Assembly: GCF_051400755.1 (NCBI RefSeq)
Contig: NZ_JBLFFL010000001.1
Coordinates: 1-64,000, forward strand
Origin: Parapedobacter sp051400755
GTDB lineage: Bacteria > Bacteroidota > Bacteroidia > Sphingobacteriales > Sphingobacteriaceae
DNA: 64,000 nt
Reading direction: 5' to 3'
Positions 25,964 through 34,833 of this stretch are shown here, piece after piece; the first letter of the stretch is position 1; every line of letters begins with the position of its first letter. A program made the translations under genes and the position numbers. Below the pieces are notes generated by a model. It worked only from the letters and a program-made list of their open reading frames with translations, made no database searches and had not been told where the DNA came from.

Positions 25964-26204
25964 TGTGCTGCAAGGACTACCTGTGTACACCAGATCACAA
26001 CTGGCGCTGCGAAATGGGCAAGACCGCCCGGAAATATGGATTGCCTACCAAGGGCGCATCTATGATGTCTCTGAGAGCCGCCTGTGGCTCAAAGGCATGC
26101 ATTACGAACACTGGGCTGGGCAAGACCTTACCGAGGAATTGATAGATGCCCCGCACTCGGATACAGTATTTTCGAAGTTTGAAATGATCGGCACGCTGCT
26201 TTGA
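25950..26204 (+). CDS. Small cytochrome b5-like heme-binding domain protein
   Basis: The 84-residue protein is one cytochrome b5-type domain: the TRSQLALRNGQDRPEIWIAYQ and GRIYDVSES strands match the family core, and two histidines in the second half (HYEHWAGQDL, DAPHSDTVF) are in the positions of the axial heme ligands. The usual HPGG is replaced by a diverged segment, as is common in short prokaryotic forms. It starts inside the sigma-factor gene (14-bp overlap), so it is probably co-translated. There is no signal peptide or membrane anchor; the redox partner is unknown. Confidence 0.8.
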   Translation: MSDHNVLQGLPVYTRSQLALRNGQDRPEIWIAYQGRIYDVSESRLWLKGMHYEHWAGQDLTEELIDAPHSDTVFSKFEMIGTLL

Positions 26205-26209
26205 AGCCG

Positions 26210-27136
26210 CTACCCCTGGTTTTCAATTTCAAATTGACTGAGTTCCGTAAACCGGGTTATCCGCTCGCTGATCAGCTGGCCGTCCAATTCTCTTAACCGC
26301 TCCGTACCGAATTTTTCGACGCAGAAGGAGGCCAACACCGATCCAAAGATCACCGCATTTTTCATGTTATGAAACGTCAGCGTACCGACCTTGGCCAGGT
26401 ACCCGATGAATCCGCCGGCAAAAGCGTCTCCCGCACCGGTGGGATCGTATACCGCTGCCAGCGGCAGGGCGGGCGCTGAAAATATCCGCCCGTCACCGAA
26501 TAGCAGCGCACCATGCTCGCCTTTTTTGATGATCAGGTATTTGGGACCAAGCTCCAAGATCTTTTCCGCCGCCTTTACCAACGAATACTCGCCCGAAAGC
26601 TGCCTGGCTTCCGCGTCGTTGATGGTCAGCACGTCTACTCTTTTCAATACCTGCATCAGGTCATCCCATGCCGTGTCCATCCAAAAATTCATGGTGTCTA
26701 ATACCACCAACTTCGGTTTGCGCCGCAATCGGTCTAACGTGGTCAGTTGCACCTGCGGGGTGAGATTGCCCAAGAGCAAATATTGGCAATCTTGGTAACT
26801 ATCGGGAACAATGGGGTCAAAATCGGCCAGTACATTCAGTTCGGTGACCAACGTATCGCGGCTATTCATATCATTATGGTACTTGCCCGACCAAAAGAAG
26901 GACTTCTCCCCTTGCTTGATCTGCACCCCCTCGAGGCGTATCCCTTTGGATCGCAGTATATCCAGATTCTCCTCACCGAAGTCCTCGCCGACCACGCTGA
27001 TCAATTTTACTTGGTCATATAGATAGGCCGCTGCAAGGCCGGCAAAGGTAGCCGCCCCCCCTACTATTTTAGCTGTTTTTCCGAAGGGTGTTTCTATCGC
27101 ATCGAAAGCAACTGTACCGATGATAACTAAACTCAT
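26210..27136 (-). CDS. PfkB-family carbohydrate/nucleoside kinase
   Basis: The 308-residue kinase has the first PfkB signature in GGAATFAGLAAAYL near residue 30 and the second, DPTGAGDAFAGGFIGY, near 250, with the catalytic Asp and anion hole. ATG 27136 (MSLVIIGTVAFDAIETPFG) matches family N-termini; the upstream extension contains no family sequence. Members phosphorylate ribose, fructose, adenosine and similar compounds. The adenosine-kinase-like subgroup common in Bacteroidota fits best, but the substrate is not proven. It converges with the cytochrome b5-like gene. Confidence 0.88.
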   Translation of the reverse strand: MSLVIIGTVAFDAIETPFGKTAKIVGGAATFAGLAAAYLYDQVKLISVVGEDFGEENLDILRSKGIRLEGVQIKQGEKSFFWSGKYHNDMNSRDTLVTELNVLADFDPIVPDSYQDCQYLLLGNLTPQVQLTTLDRLRRKPKLVVLDTMNFWMDTAWDDLMQVLKRVDVLTINDAEARQLSGEYSLVKAAEKILELGPKYLIIKKGEHGALLFGDGRIFSAPALPLAAVYDPTGAGDAFAGGFIGYLAKVGTLTFHNMKNAVIFGSVLASFCVEKFGTERLRELDGQLISERITRFTELSQFEIENQG

Positions 27137-27190
27137 ATGTATTGATTTTGGCCGCAAAGGTATGCCTTTTCGGGGGCATATGAAACAATA

Positions 27191-27222
27191 ATTGGCAATG
27201 TCCAACTTTCATTGTAAGTTTG
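27191..27222 (+). promoter_or_regulatory. Promoter of the Cys/His-rich small protein
   Basis: ATTG (27191-27194), 20 bases, then TAAGTTTG (27215-27222) fit the Bacteroidetes promoter. The last base lies only five bases before ATG 27228, so the transcript is predicted to be leaderless or nearly so, which selects ATG 27228 as the start. Confidence 0.7.
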
Positions 27223-27227
27223 CCGCT

Positions 27228-27596
27228 ATGCTTAATCGGCTTATCGCCATATTACTCGTTTGCTCCCTCTTCACGGAAAGTATTTCCCGGTTGCTGGTGA
27301 CGGCTGCTTTTGAGCTCAACCAGCGGTACATCTCCGAGTATTTCTGCGTGAACAAGGATAAGCCGATGCTGCATTGCGACGGACACTGCTATTTGGCTAG
27401 GAAACTCAAGGAAGCCGAAGACAACGAAAAGAAATCCGAGAAGGAATCACATCACGTCAACTATCAGCCTGCATATATCACCGAAACGTCTGTGTGGATC
27501 TTCCCGGAGCCTTCGATCGTAACCCATCATTCCGCCGAACTGCCTTTCGATCTACCTACACAACTGGTGGAAATTTTCCATCCGCCACGGGCGTAA
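27228..27596 (+). CDS. Small Cys/His-rich envelope protein, first gene of a TonB receptor locus
   Basis: The 122-residue product has one N-terminal hydrophobic helix (MLNRLIAILLVCSLFTES), then FCVNKDKPMLHCDGHCYL with three cysteines spaced C-x9-C-x3-C and a histidine, followed by a charged linker (AEDNEKKSEKESHH) and a C-terminal part with further histidines. I recall the [NR]KPMLxCxGxCYL pattern from small bacteroidetal proteins near metal-related genes, so copper or another soft metal is a possible ligand. The TonB receptor gene follows 103 bp downstream on the same strand. The function is unproven. Confidence 0.65.
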   Translation: MLNRLIAILLVCSLFTESISRLLVTAAFELNQRYISEYFCVNKDKPMLHCDGHCYLARKLKEAEDNEKKSEKESHHVNYQPAYITETSVWIFPEPSIVTHHSAELPFDLPTQLVEIFHPPRA

Positions 27597-27699
27597 CAAC
27601 CTTCATCACGCTTTTAGGACGTCAAACCCGCGCCCGGACTGATCCGGCAGTGCGGAGGTTTCATACTGGTTTCTAGTCCAGCTTATCATATCATTACAG

Positions 27700-30003
27700 A
27701 TGAACTTATACCGCTTTTTCAGCAATACACTCCCGTGTCTTGCCGCATGTATATTGCAGGCCAACGCGCAGGATAACGACTTAACAGGTCATATTTATGA
27801 CACCCAGACCCGCCAGCCCTTGGCAGGTGCGACCATCCGTGACCATACCGGACAGCTCGTGGCCCAGTCCGATCGCAACGGGTACTTCCGGGTGAATCGC
27901 TATGCCATTCAGCATACCGTTGTGGTGACGTTGGTGGGCTACAAGACGCAGCATGTAATCGTTGCGGACGACCGGACGGGCATTAACATCCAATTGGAGG
28001 CAGATCCCGTCCAACTGGATGAAGTGCGCGTAGGACTCAATCACCGGGCTAACCGGGAAACACCGGGTGCGGTAGCGCTATTAACAGCCGACGATATCCA
28101 GCGTGGCAGCGGCGTGTCGCTGCAGTCGGCCCTCAACACTGTCGCCGGTGTGCGCATGGACCAGAGCACGCTATCCGACTCGCGTATCTCCATCCGCGGC
28201 AATGGTGTGCGATCGCCATGGGGCATCCGGGCGGTGAAGATGTACGTAAACGATATCCCCGTCACCGAGACGGACGGAACGACACGTATCGAGGCGTTGG
28301 ACGTCAACAACATCGGCCGCGTAGAGATCATCAAAGGTCCGGCATCCAGCATCTATGGCGCGGGTACTGCCGGGGTCATCAATTTCCAGTTGCAGCGGGC
28401 GCCCTATGGCGAGCGCCGCCTGGAGGTATCCGGACTCACCGGCAGGTATGGTCTCAACCGGATAGCTACTGCCTATCGATCGGGCGGCGACAAGGCCAAC
28501 AGTTATATCGCCTATGGTTGGCAGGAATACAACGGATACCGCACCCACAGCAACGATATGCGGCGTTTCATCACCGGAAATTTCCAGTTTTTCCCAAGCG
28601 ACAAGCAAATTATCACGGTGCTGCTGAACCGGACGACACAGCATTCGCAAATACCGGGGGCGCTTACGCAGGACCAGATCGCGTCAAGTCCCATACAGGC
28701 GAACGCCGGCAATATGGATAAGGCCGCCGGAAGGTATCAGAACTGGACGCGTATAGGTGTGGGGCAGCAGTATCGCTTCAACGAAAAGCTGTCCAACAGC
28801 ACCAGCGTGTTCACATACTTCTATGACCTCAACCATCCCCTGGCTTATGCATATATCCGCAATCACTATCAAAGCTACGGAGGGCGCACGCGCTTTACCT
28901 ATGACCCTGGCTTCAGCTCCTTTGCCACCCTCTTCACCGTCGGTGCCGAGGTTAACCAAGGACTCACCAAAGGCAGCCAGTACGCCAATGAACACGGTAC
29001 TGAAGGTGCCATCAACGCCAATGTCGACAACCAAAATACCTTTTATTCCCTTTTCTACCAATCGGAAACCGCTCTCGGTCCTAAGACGATGCTTACCCTA
29101 GGCTTGGGATTTAACAGTCTACGGTATGACGTGCGGGATTACCTATTGCCTCATCAAAGCGGCATCAAACAATTTGATCCACAGGCGGCACCGCGGGTGG
29201 CCTTGAGCCATACGTTCGACGAAGCGCTAAGCCTGCACGCTAGCGTCAGCACGGGCTTTACGCCACCAACCGGTTCCGAGATCAAGCTTGCCGATGGCGC
29301 CATCAACCCTTATTTACAGGCAGAGAAAGCAGTCAACTATGAGCTCAATGCCAAAGGTGCCCTATTCCGCTCGCGGCTCAGCTATGACCTCTCGGTGTTT
29401 AAAATGAACATGAGCGGCGAATTGATTGCCCAATCCGTACAGCAGGGCATCACCACTTACCATAATGCAGGCAAGACCGATCACCGGGGTGCGGAGTTGG
29501 CCCTTTCTTGGCTTGCACGCACGCAGGACGATAACGGGTGGATACGCCAGTTGCGGCCATTTGCCGCGGTGACCTATTCGGATTTCACGTTCGTCGACTA
29601 CAAGATCCGGAATGTCGATCAGGCCGTTACCGCCGTGTATGATGGTCATGCCCTCACCGGCATCGCTCCTTGGGTGATCAGTGCCGGAGTAGATGTCGAC
29701 ACGGAAACAGGCCTTTATGCCCGTTGCAGTTACCTGTACAACGATCGCCTGCCGTTGGATGACGCCAATACCGTATACCATCCTTCGTATCACGTGTTGA
29801 GTGCCAAGATCGGCTACGCACATACCATCCGCAAGTACATCCGGATCGACGTATATGGTGGCATGGACAACCTGCTGAATGAGCAATACAGTTCCTTCGT
29901 GGCACTGAACGCCATAGCCTACGGTGGCGGCCAACCGGCATTCTACAACCCGTCCCCCGGCCGCAACGCCTATGGCGGCATTAATCTCAGTTATTTATTC
30001 TAA
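27700..30003 (+). CDS. TonB-dependent outer-membrane receptor
   Basis: The 767-residue protein has a signal peptide, a carboxypeptidase-like regulatory domain (about 25-105, LTGHIYDTQTRQPLAGATI), a plug domain (about 110-220, SRISIRGNGVRSPWGIR, VEIIKGPASSIYGAGTAGVI) and a 22-strand-type barrel ending in the aromatic NLSYLF. It should import a scarce ligand, driven by TonB. There is no SusD partner, so siderophores, heme, metals or cobalamin are more likely than glycans. The small Cys/His-rich protein upstream and the CxCC lipoprotein four bases downstream suggest a metal-uptake unit. Confidence 0.9.
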   Translation: MNLYRFFSNTLPCLAACILQANAQDNDLTGHIYDTQTRQPLAGATIRDHTGQLVAQSDRNGYFRVNRYAIQHTVVVTLVGYKTQHVIVADDRTGINIQLEADPVQLDEVRVGLNHRANRETPGAVALLTADDIQRGSGVSLQSALNTVAGVRMDQSTLSDSRISIRGNGVRSPWGIRAVKMYVNDIPVTETDGTTRIEALDVNNIGRVEIIKGPASSIYGAGTAGVINFQLQRAPYGERRLEVSGLTGRYGLNRIATAYRSGGDKANSYIAYGWQEYNGYRTHSNDMRRFITGNFQFFPSDKQIITVLLNRTTQHSQIPGALTQDQIASSPIQANAGNMDKAAGRYQNWTRIGVGQQYRFNEKLSNSTSVFTYFYDLNHPLAYAYIRNHYQSYGGRTRFTYDPGFSSFATLFTVGAEVNQGLTKGSQYANEHGTEGAINANVDNQNTFYSLFYQSETALGPKTMLTLGLGFNSLRYDVRDYLLPHQSGIKQFDPQAAPRVALSHTFDEALSLHASVSTGFTPPTGSEIKLADGAINPYLQAEKAVNYELNAKGALFRSRLSYDLSVFKMNMSGELIAQSVQQGITTYHNAGKTDHRGAELALSWLARTQDDNGWIRQLRPFAAVTYSDFTFVDYKIRNVDQAVTAVYDGHALTGIAPWVISAGVDVDTETGLYARCSYLYNDRLPLDDANTVYHPSYHVLSAKIGYAHTIRKYIRIDVYGGMDNLLNEQYSSFVALNAIAYGGGQPAFYNPSPGRNAYGGINLSYLF

Positions 30004-30007
30004 GACC

Positions 30008-31306
30008 ATGAAGAAATCATTCATCATATATGCCCTAGCGGCGGTCGTGATTGCCGCCTGCACCACGCCGTCCCGCGACGACGAACCGGTCAAAACGCTC
30101 GATCTCGGCCACCGTTCAGCAGTAGGGCCTTATTTTACCAGCGACCACCACGGAAAGCCCGTGCTTTGCTGGACGGAAACGAACGGCCACGATAGCACCT
30201 ATCGACTGGCATTTGCTTCGTACGACATTCAATCCGGTGACTTCGGACCGGCTACGGTGGTAGCGGGGTCTGAGGGTATCGGCACCTCTGCCGAGAGCAT
30301 GGGCAAGGTGGCTTTCAAAGACGACGGTACCATTGTAGCCATTTTCGCGAAGCCCTTCGAACAGGAAAAGAACCCCTTTGCGGGGGCTATTTACTATACT
30401 GTTTCCACGGACAGTGGTGCATCGTGGTCAGTCCCCTTATTCCTGCATTCGGACACCGCCCATCATTATGGACGCAATTTCTTTGACATTGCGCGCCTCG
30501 GCAACGGGGAAATCGGTGCCGTGTGGCTGGATGGACGGGGCGAATCCATCGAAGGGTCTACCCTGTATTTCGCTGCCACTACCCCCGACCAAGGATTCAC
30601 CGGGGAGACCGTGCTCCATCGCGGCACATGCGAATGCTGCCGGACAGACCTCCTTGTCGACGACAGCGGGGCGGTCCACGTAGCCTATCGCAGCCTCCAA
30701 TACCCCGCGGCGCGGTTTGGCGAGCAAGTCCGTGACATGGCCTATGTACGCTCCGAAGACACCGGCCGGTCGTTTACCGCCGAAGTCGCCATCAGCGCGG
30801 ACAATTGGGCCATCCGTGCCTGTCCGCATACAGGTCCGACGCTCGCCGCCGAAGGCGGACGTCTCCATGCTTTATGGTTCACCGCGGGCGGCAATGCCGG
30901 ACTCTATTACACCCATACATCGCCGCAAAGCGGTCATTTCGGTAAACGCGCGCTGCTCACCTCTACAGGCAGTCATCCGCAATGGGTAGCCGCCGGTGCG
31001 GACACGCTGGTAGCGGTCTATGAGGACTTCTCCACGCCTAGGGCAGATCATGCTGCACATGGAATCACACAAGGGCATCACCACCATGAACACGCCGAGG
31101 CCAGCGGCGGATCGCGCATCCTCCTGCAACCGATCATCGCCGGGCGCCCCGTAGCGCCCATACCCCTTTCCACAGGCAAAGCGGCGAACCATCATCCGGT
31201 GATCACGCGGGTCCATGACCGATTGCTGGTCGCTTGGGTCTGTGAAGAAAACGGCAGGAAGGGCATCGCTTACCGCGAGACCACCGCACGAGGGCCTATG
31301 GATTAA
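30008..31306 (+). CDS. BNR/sialidase-fold lipoprotein with CxCC motif and His cluster
   Basis: The 432-residue protein starts at ATG 30008 with a lipoprotein signal ending in VVIAAC. It forms a sialidase-type propeller with Asp-box-like turns (STDSGASWSVP, SEDTGRSFT). It lacks an obvious set of sialidase arginines. Instead it has HRGTCECCRTDLLV with three cysteines and, near residue 355, HGITQGHHHHEHAEA with many histidines. These would suit metal binding on the cell surface or in the periplasm. It begins four bases after the TonB receptor stop, so they are surely co-transcribed. Its 3' end overlaps pstB by four bases tail to tail. Confidence 0.75.
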   Translation: MKKSFIIYALAAVVIAACTTPSRDDEPVKTLDLGHRSAVGPYFTSDHHGKPVLCWTETNGHDSTYRLAFASYDIQSGDFGPATVVAGSEGIGTSAESMGKVAFKDDGTIVAIFAKPFEQEKNPFAGAIYYTVSTDSGASWSVPLFLHSDTAHHYGRNFFDIARLGNGEIGAVWLDGRGESIEGSTLYFAATTPDQGFTGETVLHRGTCECCRTDLLVDDSGAVHVAYRSLQYPAARFGEQVRDMAYVRSEDTGRSFTAEVAISADNWAIRACPHTGPTLAAEGGRLHALWFTAGGNAGLYYTHTSPQSGHFGKRALLTSTGSHPQWVAAGADTLVAVYEDFSTPRADHAAHGITQGHHHHEHAEASGGSRILLQPIIAGRPVAPIPLSTGKAANHHPVITRVHDRLLVAWVCEENGRKGIAYRETTARGPMD

Positions 31307-32064
31307 CCAAACCGTCCCTTCACGTAGTTGGCGGTCATCTCGTGTTCGGGTTGCTCAAAGAGGGCTTTGGTATCGCCAGCTTCGATCACTTCCCCGAGGT
31401 ACATGAACACAGTTTTATCCGCGACCCGCTGGGCCTGTTGCATGTTATGCGTGACGATCACAATGGTATAGTCTTTTTTCAGCTCGACGATGAGCTCCTC
31501 GATTTTCAGGGTGCTCAGTGGGTCCAGGGCGGAGCAGGGTTCGTCCATCAGGATCACCTCCGGCCGGAGGGAGACTGCTCGGGCGATGCAGAGGCGCTGC
31601 TGCTGTCCACCGGACAACCGGGTGGCGGGCTTGTGCAGTTCGTCCTTTACCTCTTCCCAGATATAACTTTCCCGGAGCGCGTGTTCAATAATTCCCCTCC
31701 GCTGCTCCTTGGGTATGTTATTTATTTTCAGTCCGTAGTTGATGTTCTCATAAATACTTTTCGGAAAAGGGTTTGCCCGCTGGAAAACCATGCCGATCCG
31801 CCGTCGCACCTGCGTCACCGACAATCCCTTTTCATACAGGTCTTGGTCGTCCAGTAAAAACCGGCCTTCGATCCGGGCATCCGGCGACAGGTCATGCATA
31901 CGGTTGAAGCAACGCAGCAGCGTGCTTTTGCCACAGCCCGAAGGTCCGATCAGCGCCGTGATCTGGTTGCGCGGAAATTCCACATGAACATTCTTCAACA
32001 CATGCTTGCTACCAAACCATAGGTTTACCGAATCCGAAGATAGTTTCGTCAGGTTGTCATTCAT
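31303..32064 (-). CDS. pstB: Phosphate ABC transporter ATP-binding protein
   Basis: The 253-residue ATPase has Walker A GPSGCGKST, the Q-loop GMVFQRANPFPKSIYENINYG (the NPFPKSI form is diagnostic of PstB), signature LSGGQQQRLCIARA, Walker B EVILMDEPCSALDP and the switch VTHNMQQAQRVAD. It powers high-affinity phosphate import and shares a four-base overlap with pstA. No phoU follows, although it often does. Confidence 0.97.
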   Translation of the reverse strand: MNDNLTKLSSDSVNLWFGSKHVLKNVHVEFPRNQITALIGPSGCGKSTLLRCFNRMHDLSPDARIEGRFLLDDQDLYEKGLSVTQVRRRIGMVFQRANPFPKSIYENINYGLKINNIPKEQRRGIIEHALRESYIWEEVKDELHKPATRLSGGQQQRLCIARAVSLRPEVILMDEPCSALDPLSTLKIEELIVELKKDYTIVIVTHNMQQAQRVADKTVFMYLGEVIEAGDTKALFEQPEHEMTANYVKGRFG

Positions 32065-32903
32065 CGTTTACTATGTTTATACCGGATGTAAAACGCGGTG
32101 AGGTTCAATAAAAACACCACCGCTATGAGCACCAGCGCGGTGCCATAGGCCAACGGCCTCACCGCTTCGATGGCGTGGTGCTGGGTCGAAAGCATATACA
32201 GGTGATAAGGGAGCGCCATGAATTCCTGATTAAGGGACCCCGAGGGACTGTTGATGTAAAAAGCGACACCTGTGAAGAGGATCGGGGCGGTTTCACCCGC
32301 TGCCCGGGAAAGCGACAGCACGACACCCGTCAATATCCCCGGCAAAGCCGAGGGCATGACCACATCGCGGATGGACTCAAACTGGGTGGCGCCCATGGCC
32401 AGCGCGGCTTCGCGCGTGCTTGCCGGAATGCGCCGCAGCGCCTCTTCTGTGGTGGTAATGATGTACGGCAGGGAAAGCAACCCCAGTGTCAGCCCTGCCG
32501 AGAGCAGGGACGTTCCCAGTTGCAAGGCCTGTACAAACAGTGCAAGGCCAAAGAGGCCATAGATAATCGACGGTACCCCGGCCAGGTTGCGGATGGAGGC
32601 CCGTATCAAACGGGTGAGCCAGCTATCTGTGGCATATTCATTTAGGTACACCGCACAGCTCACCCCGAATGGAACAGCCACCACCGCAGTGATCAGCGTG
32701 AGCAATACTGTACCCGTAATCGCCGGAAGAATACCCCCCTTGGTCATCCCCTCCGTCGGCAGTGCACTCACAAATTCCCAGGAAAGCGAAGGCGCACCCT
32801 TACTGATAAGATCCCATAGGATCGCGACCAGGAAAAAGCAGACCGTCCCTGTAGTAAGCAGCAGCGTACCCCACTCGATCACCGGTGTAAGTTTCTTCAT
32901 CAT
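32061..32903 (-). CDS. pstA: Phosphate ABC transporter permease PstA
   Basis: The 280-residue permease has six likely membrane helices and the EAA loop EALRRIPASTREAALAMGATQFESI that contacts PstB. It begins at ATG 32903, overlapping the pstC stop by four bases, and its own stop overlaps the pstB start, so the three are translationally coupled. Confidence 0.95.
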   Translation of the reverse strand: MMKKLTPVIEWGTLLLTTGTVCFFLVAILWDLISKGAPSLSWEFVSALPTEGMTKGGILPAITGTVLLTLITAVVAVPFGVSCAVYLNEYATDSWLTRLIRASIRNLAGVPSIIYGLFGLALFVQALQLGTSLLSAGLTLGLLSLPYIITTTEEALRRIPASTREAALAMGATQFESIRDVVMPSALPGILTGVVLSLSRAAGETAPILFTGVAFYINSPSGSLNQEFMALPYHLYMLSTQHHAIEAVRPLAYGTALVLIAVVFLLNLTAFYIRYKHSKR

Positions 32904-33790
32904 GCGGAATGGTATTTTCGATACTTATTCACAAAATATTCACCCAACACATTGACCACCAGCGTGAACAGGAACAGTACAGCAGCAATGGCAAACAGGG
33001 AATAGTAGTGAGTGGTCTGATAGGGCACCTCACCCATCTCAATGGCGATGGTAGCCGTGATCGTCCGCACCGAATGGAAAAAACCTTTCGGAAAAGCAGA
33101 AGCATTTCCCGTAGCCATCAGCACCGTCATGGTCTCGCCGATGGCCCGGCCGACGCCCAGCATCACCGCCGCCAGAATACCCGGCGCCGCTGCAGGGATG
33201 GTGACCCGGATGAGGGTTTGCCACCGGCTCGCGCCTACGCCGTAGCTGGCTTCCTTATAGGAATTGGGAATACCCTGAAGGGCATCTTCGGCAACGGTGA
33301 CAATGGTGGGAAGGGCCATAACCGCCAGCAGTATGGCGCCATTAAGTGCATTCAGTCCGTTGGACTGCCCGGTGAAACCCGCGATGCCAGGCCCCAGCAC
33401 GACGATCCCCAAAAAACCGATGGCTACCGAAGGAACGGCGGCCAGCATCTCAATGGCGGGCTTCAAGATGCTCTTCAGCCGTTGGCCGGCATATTCGGAG
33501 AGGAACGCGGCCGTGCCGATCCCCAATGGGATGGCGATGGCCATGGCCCCGAGCGTGACCAGGCAGGTACTCACCAGCAAGGGCAATATACCATATAATG
33601 CCGGATCGCCCGAAGGGTTCCACTGCGTGCCGGTGATGAAATCAAGTGGTGCGATCTGCAAGAAAAACGCTGTGGTATTCCACACCAGCATGAAGAATAT
33701 ACCGCCGAGAATGGCAATAACCAAGAACCCCGTTGCCCTGACAAACAGCCTCACGGCCCCGTCGATGTTTTCCCTTACGCTCAGCTTCAT
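32900..33790 (-). CDS. pstC: Phosphate ABC transporter permease PstC
   Basis: The 296-residue permease starts best at ATG 33790 (MKLSVRENIDGAV); an upstream TTG would add eight residues. It has six membrane helices, the PstC-type loop FITGTQWNPSGDPALYGILP between the first two, and the EAA loop DALQGIPNSYKEASYGVGAS. It lies 13 bases after the pstS stop and pairs with PstA to form the phosphate channel. Confidence 0.95.
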   Translation of the reverse strand: MKLSVRENIDGAVRLFVRATGFLVIAILGGIFFMLVWNTTAFFLQIAPLDFITGTQWNPSGDPALYGILPLLVSTCLVTLGAMAIAIPLGIGTAAFLSEYAGQRLKSILKPAIEMLAAVPSVAIGFLGIVVLGPGIAGFTGQSNGLNALNGAILLAVMALPTIVTVAEDALQGIPNSYKEASYGVGASRWQTLIRVTIPAAAPGILAAVMLGVGRAIGETMTVLMATGNASAFPKGFFHSVRTITATIAIEMGEVPYQTTHYYSLFAIAAVLFLFTLVVNVLGEYFVNKYRKYHSA

Positions 33791-33803
33791 CCTTTGAATT
33801 TGA

Positions 33804-34634
33804 CTAATGAACAATATAATAACCCGATTCCTGAATCAGCCGTTGTCCCACCGGTCCCTTTTCAAAAGCGATGAAGGCAGCGACTTTCTTCCATGATGTT
33901 TCCGGGATGAACTGGTACAAGGGGCGCTGGAAATAATACCGTCCTTCGGAGATGGCCAGACTGTCCAACGGAGAAATAGCTCGTTCACCGACCGCCGGAG
34001 CAATTTTCAGCACTTTGACCGGTTGATTTTTCCCGTTATGGAGCACATAACCCGCACCCACATAGCCGATGCCTGTACCATCCATCTTGATGCCTTCGAT
34101 GATCTGGGCGTTCCCATTCATTTCCTTTGCATCCCGACTGAACTGAATACTCAGCTTTTCACGCACAAAGGCGTGCGTCCCTGAATTGCTTTGCCGCCCG
34201 TAAATATTCACCGGCACGTCCCGCCCGATCACCGGCTTCCAGGACCTGATCTCCCCGCTCAGTATTCCAGCCAGCGTGGCCAGGTCAATACTATCCACGG
34301 GAAAATCTTTCCGCACAATAAATGCCGTGGCGTCCTCCGCAAAAATCACGGTCCGCAATGCGATATCCCGATTCTTGAACATTTCCTTTTCATCGGCATT
34401 CAGTGGCCTCGACGAATTGGCGATATCCGCCTGCCCGTTGAGGAGCGACGCGATGCCCAAGCCCGAGCCCCCGCCGGAAATGGCTACGCTCAGGCTGTCA
34501 TTTTCGAAGTAAAAATGTTCGGCCAGCCCCACAGCCAGGTTCACTTCTGTGTCGGAGCCTTTCACCTTGATGGCCTTTTCATGATCGCTGCATCCTGTCA
34601 GCAGCATCAACCCCAAGTAGCCGAAATACCTCAT
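33804..34634 (-). CDS. pstS: Phosphate-binding lipoprotein, PstS family
   Basis: The 276-residue substrate-binding protein starts at ATG 34634 with a short lipoprotein signal ending in LLTGC; longer starts lack a proper signal. Phosphate-contact motifs are visible: KGSDTEVN, SGGGSGLGIASLL, ANSSRPLNADE and RQSNSGTHAFVREKL. It is the first gene of the pstSCAB operon. A -7 element TACATTTG (complement of 34654-34661) lies 20 bases before the ATG. Confidence 0.93.
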   Translation of the reverse strand: MRYFGYLGLMLLTGCSDHEKAIKVKGSDTEVNLAVGLAEHFYFENDSLSVAISGGGSGLGIASLLNGQADIANSSRPLNADEKEMFKNRDIALRTVIFAEDATAFIVRKDFPVDSIDLATLAGILSGEIRSWKPVIGRDVPVNIYGRQSNSGTHAFVREKLSIQFSRDAKEMNGNAQIIEGIKMDGTGIGYVGAGYVLHNGKNQPVKVLKIAPAVGERAISPLDSLAISEGRYYFQRPLYQFIPETSWKKVAAFIAFEKGPVGQRLIQESGYYIVH

Positions 34635-34653
34635 ATCAAAAACCATTACCTCC

Positions 34654-34661
34654 CAAATGTA
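34654..34661 (-). promoter_or_regulatory. -7 element of the pst operon
   Basis: On the minus strand TACATTTG fits TAnnTTTG, 20 bases before pstS. No clear TTTG lies 19-20 bases upstream, so activation by a regulator is likely, as expected for a phosphate-starvation promoter. A copy of AACAACG (34662-34668) lies beside it. Confidence 0.5.
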
Positions 34662-34691
34662 AACAACGAACATTATGAAATTGTTAACCCA

Positions 34692-34806
34692 ATATCAACA
34701 ACGCCCCCATGGCCCATCCCTCCATCATTTTCCCGCAATCACGAAGTGGCATTCAAGCAAAAAGTCCACTTCACGTCAAACACTAACCCCTATTCGTTGT
34801 TGATAT
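34692..34806. repeat. Long-range inverted repeat between divergent promoters
   Basis: ATATCAACAACG (34692-34703) and CGTTGTTGATAT (34795-34806) are exact 12-base complements separated by 91 bp. A third partial copy AACAACG lies at 34662-34668. Inside is another inverted pair, GAAGTGG (34743-34749) / CCACTTC (34766-34772). The block fills the gap between pstS and the small membrane gene and looks like a set of regulator sites for both. Confidence 0.6.
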
Positions 34807-34833
34807 CAAGGAAATGATTGTTGGATAGTCGTC

